Below are positions 61,129 to 64,000 of a stretch of 64,000 bases of DNA, piece by piece. The stretch's first letter is position 1, and every line of letters starts with the position of its first letter. The notes under the pieces are model-generated. The model worked only from the letters and a program-made list of their open reading frames with translations. It ran no database searches and had not been told where the DNA came from. This DNA comes from an uncultured Acetatifactor sp. (GTDB lineage Bacteria; Bacillota; Clostridia; Lachnospirales; Lachnospiraceae), in contig CAJTSE010000009.1 of the NCBI GenBank assembly GCA_910578815.1, positions 1-64,000 on the forward strand, given 5' to 3'. The position numbers and the translations under genes were made by a program.

Positions 61129-62214
61129 TCAATGTATATGTTCATCATAAAAATCAACAAAATCCTCGAACAACTCCAAATCCAATGAATTACACCATTG
61201 CTCCCTGTCTAGGTTATGATATATATAATCGGCTTTATCCTCCGAAAACCGTTCCCTGTTTTCCTCTGTGTTATAGTCATAGTCAAGCGTTTTGAGCCAT
61301 TCATCGAATTCCGCATTAAACTCATTGCGATAGGTGTCTCCATTAAAATAGCTATGTCCTTTATTCTCAAAAGAAACGAAACAAAAACGGGGATCATCCT
61401 TATACTTCTTATAATAAATTTCGTAGCCGTATTCAGCGGGAACTACTTCATCATCGAAGCTATGCACAATCATAACGGCGGCATTACTTTTTGAAAAGCC
61501 GTCCATCGCGGTATTTAAGGCATATCTGCCATATTGAATCCTCTCATGAAGCCTCACAAATGGTAACATCAAATAAATACCATTTCCAACCTGTTTTTTC
61601 CCCTCTGCTTCAAACAGATTCGGTGAAGCGTTAAAACCCGAACACGCTATAACAGCTTTTACTTCGGGATGGTATGTAAGTACACTGCAAACACTGTACC
61701 CGCCCCAGCTATGTCCGAATAGAGCAATGGGCAGATCGGGAAAATTTCCGCTCTCTTCCACAAATGTGATTGCATAGTCAAGGTCTATTACTCCCTGTGG
61801 AAGTCCTCCGACTCCTTCTCCCTCGCTTTCATCATTTCCCGTAGCGTCATAAGAGAAAACATAGTATCCATGACGGGCAAAATAATTTGCACAATCCATA
61901 TAAGAATTATGCCCACCGCCGCCAAAGCCATGTGCCATTACAATGATACCACGCTGGTTTTCTCCAAAACGATACAAATATCCCGCCAGTTTCTGCCCCT
62001 CATTGGAACAAAACTCATATTTTGTGCGCTGTAATCCGTCAAAGTCATCAACGTACAGCATAAGCGGCTCATAGCTCTCAAATCGCTGGTTAAAATTCTC
62101 GTTATATACCGTTACCGTCAAAGCCCAATCGCCGGCAATTAACAGCAGCGCCACGATAGATAATACAACGAGGAAAATCTTTTTTTTATTGGATTTCGAT
62201 TTTATATTTTTCAT
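61129..62214 (-). CDS. Membrane-anchored alpha/beta hydrolase
   Basis: 361 residues: one N-terminal membrane helix (IFLVVLSIVALLLIAGDWAL), then an alpha/beta hydrolase with oxyanion loop MAHGFGGGGHNS, nucleophile Ser in LFGHSWGGYSV, acid Asp in VHSFDDEVVP, and His in FENKGHSYF. It resembles YqkD/BAAT-type esterases. A C-terminal acidic tail of 40 residues is extra. It follows tlpA by 33 bp and probably belongs to that transcript. The substrate is unknown. A weak CAGAAAA/TTTTCTG hairpin at 61098-61121 may end it. Confidence 0.88.
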   Translation of the reverse strand: MKNIKSKSNKKKIFLVVLSIVALLLIAGDWALTVTVYNENFNQRFESYEPLMLYVDDFDGLQRTKYEFCSNEGQKLAGYLYRFGENQRGIIVMAHGFGGGGHNSYMDCANYFARHGYYVFSYDATGNDESEGEGVGGLPQGVIDLDYAITFVEESGNFPDLPIALFGHSWGGYSVCSVLTYHPEVKAVIACSGFNASPNLFEAEGKKQVGNGIYLMLPFVRLHERIQYGRYALNTAMDGFSKSNAAVMIVHSFDDEVVPAEYGYEIYYKKYKDDPRFCFVSFENKGHSYFNGDTYRNEFNAEFDEWLKTLDYDYNTEENRERFSEDKADYIYHNLDREQWCNSLDLELFEDFVDFYDEHIH

Positions 62215-62247
62215 TTTCTATCCTTCTTAACTTGCTTTTGCAAGCCT

Positions 62248-62883
62248 TTATTCCTCTTCCAGCAACGCGTCAATCTCTTCACAGTAGGCCGCGTACATGG
62301 CATCCGCCGTATCGGCCCCCAGATGTATGGACGCAATTTTACCGTCCCTGCCGATTAACACGGTATAAGGAATTCCATCCGAGGGATACAACATGCCAAT
62401 TTCACCCTCCTGATCCAGCGCTACCGGAAACTCATACTCGTTTCTCTCCAAAAAACTCTTAACATTCACTTCCGCTTCCCCAAGATTCACCGCCAGCAAT
62501 GTCAGATCCTCACCATACTTTTCAACAAGCATGGGAAAGGCCGGCATCTCCCTTACACAGGGGCCGCACCAGGTAGCCCAGAAATTCAGCAAAATCACTG
62601 TCCCCTCATGATCGGACAGCGTAATACTGCTTCCGTCCGCCAGAGTGGCTGTAAAATCCCGATAATCGTCTCCCACCTCCACAGGTGCCAACGGCTCCTT
62701 CTTTCCGCCATTCTCCGGCGTCTGGTCTTCCTGTCGGTCTGCACCCGACGTACTTCCGCCATCCGAGGGGCTGCTTTCCGGATTCCCTCCGCAGGCTGCA
62801 AGCAGCAAACACAACGCCAGCATAAAAGGCAGCGCCATCGACCTTGCCGCCTTATATCGAAACATTCCTTTTACCGTTTTCAT
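62248..62883 (-). CDS. TlpA/ResA-like thioredoxin-fold lipoprotein
   Basis: Type II signal with lipobox LLLAAC, a Gly/Ser/Asp linker, then an extracytoplasmic AhpC-TSA/Redoxin fold with the active site ATWCGPCVREMP and the cis-Pro loop SDGIPYTVLIG. It reduces disulfides outside the membrane, with electrons likely from the NapH-like protein encoded upstream. ATG 62883 is taken with GGAAGGG upstream; ATG 62916 (AAAGGA upstream) would overlap the previous gene by 29 bp and is possible. Confidence 0.9.
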   Translation of the reverse strand: MKTVKGMFRYKAARSMALPFMLALCLLLAACGGNPESSPSDGGSTSGADRQEDQTPENGGKKEPLAPVEVGDDYRDFTATLADGSSITLSDHEGTVILLNFWATWCGPCVREMPAFPMLVEKYGEDLTLLAVNLGEAEVNVKSFLERNEYEFPVALDQEGEIGMLYPSDGIPYTVLIGRDGKIASIHLGADTADAMYAAYCEEIDALLEEE

Positions 62884-62887
62884 CCTT

Positions 62888-63787
62888 TTATTTCCCTTCC
62901 GTTTCTTTACTTCCATTTATTTCCTTTTTCCGTTCCTTTCCAAAATAAATTGCATTTTTAGGACAGCTTGAAATACAGTGCCCACAATGAATACACTCAT
63001 GATCCCCCACCCGGCGAATATCCATGGGACAGGCCATCACACACAGCCCGCATTCGTTACATAAATCTTTATCCACCCTCACTGCCAGCAGAGCAATACG
63101 AGAAAAGAAAGAATATATGGCCCCCAGCGGACACAAAAACCTGCAAAATCCCCGATATATAAAGATACAGCCTGCCAGAATCACCACGCACAAAACAGCC
63201 TTCCAATTAAAAAGCATCCCCGCCAGCGCCCGATACTCTTCACGCATTCCCAACAGGATAAATCCGCCCTCAAGAGTTCCTGCAGGACAAATATACTTAC
63301 AGAATGCAGGCACCGGCAACCCCTTAAAAAAGGCATACCATACCGGCAATACCACCACAAATAAGGCTAAAATCAAATATTTCAACCAGGAAAGCCCCCT
63401 GGTAAAGCGGTTCTTCTTTAATTTCGGCGTAGGAATCTTATGCAGCAGCTCCTGAATCAGCCCAAATGGACATAAAAATCCACACACCACCCTGCCCAAT
63501 GCCGCTCCCGCAAGCAGCAAGAATCCGATTATGTACAGAGGCAGCTTATTCGGCAGATTGCTCAGAGCGTTCTGCAGCGCTCCCAGCGGACAGGAGGCGA
63601 CAGCACCCGGACAAGAATAACAGTTCAGCCCCGGAACACAGACTCCCTTGCTCCTGCCCTTATAGATTGTACCGTCTGCAAAACCTGGAAGATTTGCATT
63701 ATACAGCAGCGCGCTGACTGCCTGAATGCACCTTCTCCTGAAATTTATTTTATTTTTTATGCCCCTGGTTCCCTTTTTCCTATCCAA
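62888..63787 (-). CDS. NapH-like membrane 4Fe-4S protein
   Basis: 299 residues with about five membrane helices. Cys motifs typical of the NapH/CcoG group: CYSCPGAVASCPLG, CGFLCPFG, CKYICPAG, CRFLCPLGA, and a C-terminal pair of 4Fe-4S ferredoxin sites (CNECGLCVMACPMDI; CIHCGHCISSCPKNA). It likely moves electrons from the cytosol through the membrane to TlpA. The start is a TTG at 63787 overlapping the small CXXC gene by 8 bp, with GGAG 10 bases upstream. Confidence 0.9.
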   Translation of the reverse strand: MDRKKGTRGIKNKINFRRRCIQAVSALLYNANLPGFADGTIYKGRSKGVCVPGLNCYSCPGAVASCPLGALQNALSNLPNKLPLYIIGFLLLAGAALGRVVCGFLCPFGLIQELLHKIPTPKLKKNRFTRGLSWLKYLILALFVVVLPVWYAFFKGLPVPAFCKYICPAGTLEGGFILLGMREEYRALAGMLFNWKAVLCVVILAGCIFIYRGFCRFLCPLGAIYSFFSRIALLAVRVDKDLCNECGLCVMACPMDIRRVGDHECIHCGHCISSCPKNAIYFGKERKKEINGSKETEGK

Positions 63788-63920
63788 TGCCGATACACTC
63801 CATACAAATGCGTACAGCCTTCATCAGAGTATCCTGATACCCGCCCTGCAGAATACCGGCAGTCAGCGCAATCAGGCCGGTTCCTGCAAGGGTTATACGA
63901 ATGGCCTTGCTTTTCGTCAT
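63780..63920 (-). CDS. CD1871A-type CXXC small membrane peptide
   Basis: 46 residues: MTKSKAIRITLAGTGLIALT, AGILQGGYQD then TLMKAVRICMECIGIG. One membrane helix and the terminal CxxC (ICMECIGIG) are the family hallmark. AAGGGAG precedes the ATG, and the gene overlaps both neighbours (ATGA with the upstream partial gene; 8 bp with NapH-like). It is easily missed by gene callers. It presumably serves as a thiol or Fe-S relay in this redox operon. Confidence 0.88.
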   Translation of the reverse strand: MTKSKAIRITLAGTGLIALTAGILQGGYQDTLMKAVRICMECIGIG

Positions 63921-64000
63921 GACTGTTTCTCCCTTATCACCCAGTAACCGTCGTAAACCCTGCCGCCATAACTACCCTTCAGACACTGGTCCGACAGCTC
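63917..64000 (-). CDS. C-terminal end of the preceding redox-operon gene (partial)
   Basis: The last 27 codons read ELSDQCLKGSYGGRVYDGYW and VIREKQS to a TGA that overlaps the ATG of the CXXC peptide. The gene continues past the right edge. The tail alone does not name a family; in related operons this place is often held by an FMN-transferase or FMN-binding gene, which is only a guess here. Confidence 0.6.
   Translation of the reverse strand, partial: ELSDQCLKGSYGGRVYDGYWVIREKQS

Overview
The window reads as a chromosome segment of a low-to-mid GC Clostridia, most likely a gut Lachnospiraceae. The inference rests on strong AGGAGG ribosome sites with occasional TTG starts, canonical TTGACA/TATAAT promoters, a PPi-type phosphofructokinase, a DUF4250 protein, a CD1871A-type CXXC peptide with its NapH-like partner, and a tRNA-Pro(AGG). 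The species cannot be named from the sequence. Most genes lie on the minus strand.

1-8.3 kb is an accessory island. A type I restriction-modification operon (small HTH regulator, hsdM, half-length hsdS) reads leftward; hsdS collides tail to tail with the last codons of a second, oppositely oriented hsdS at the window edge, which suggests a shuffling specificity locus. Divergent from it is a three-gene operon I do not recognise as a described system: a P-loop kinase-like ATPase, a GNAT fused to a PUA-like C-terminus, and a small ASCH protein. Next comes an HTH regulator with its own promoter and operator, then a scar in which an ImmA/IrrE peptidase, a phage terminase large subunit and a large serine recombinase, all truncated, have been joined. 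A GyrI-like protein follows, preceded by three 25-bp direct repeats.

8.4-24.7 kb is mainly housekeeping: RlmD-type rRNA methyltransferase, a sortase B remnant, a methyltransferase, RtcB, tRNA-Pro, LacZ, PepD carrying an in-frame 54-bp minisatellite, a surface-polymer O-acetylation trio (lipoprotein, MBOAT, DHHW protein), a PAS-GGDEF-EAL protein and PPi-phosphofructokinase.

24.7-34 kb holds a second MBOAT/SGNH pair, an ABC exporter with a lipoprotein, and two more copies (one decayed) of that lipoprotein. 34-41.3 kb holds dGTPase, TetR plus CPBP protease, a BtrH-like protein, an AraC-type regulator, polysaccharide deacetylase and a CyuA-type cysteine desulfidase.

41.4-52.5 kb is a chemosensory operon (Hpt, PAS kinase, HD-GYP regulator, CheR, CheB, CheY, CheA, CheW, MCP) with a second HD-GYP regulator just upstream and no flagellar genes in view, so the output may be cyclic-di-GMP turnover rather than swimming. 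52.5-64 kb holds a RACo-like ASKHA protein coupled to DUF4250, ClpB, a copper operon (CsoR, CopA) whose promoter has the CsoR-type palindrome in its spacer, an alpha/beta hydrolase, and a TlpA / NapH-like / CXXC-peptide redox operon that runs off the right edge.
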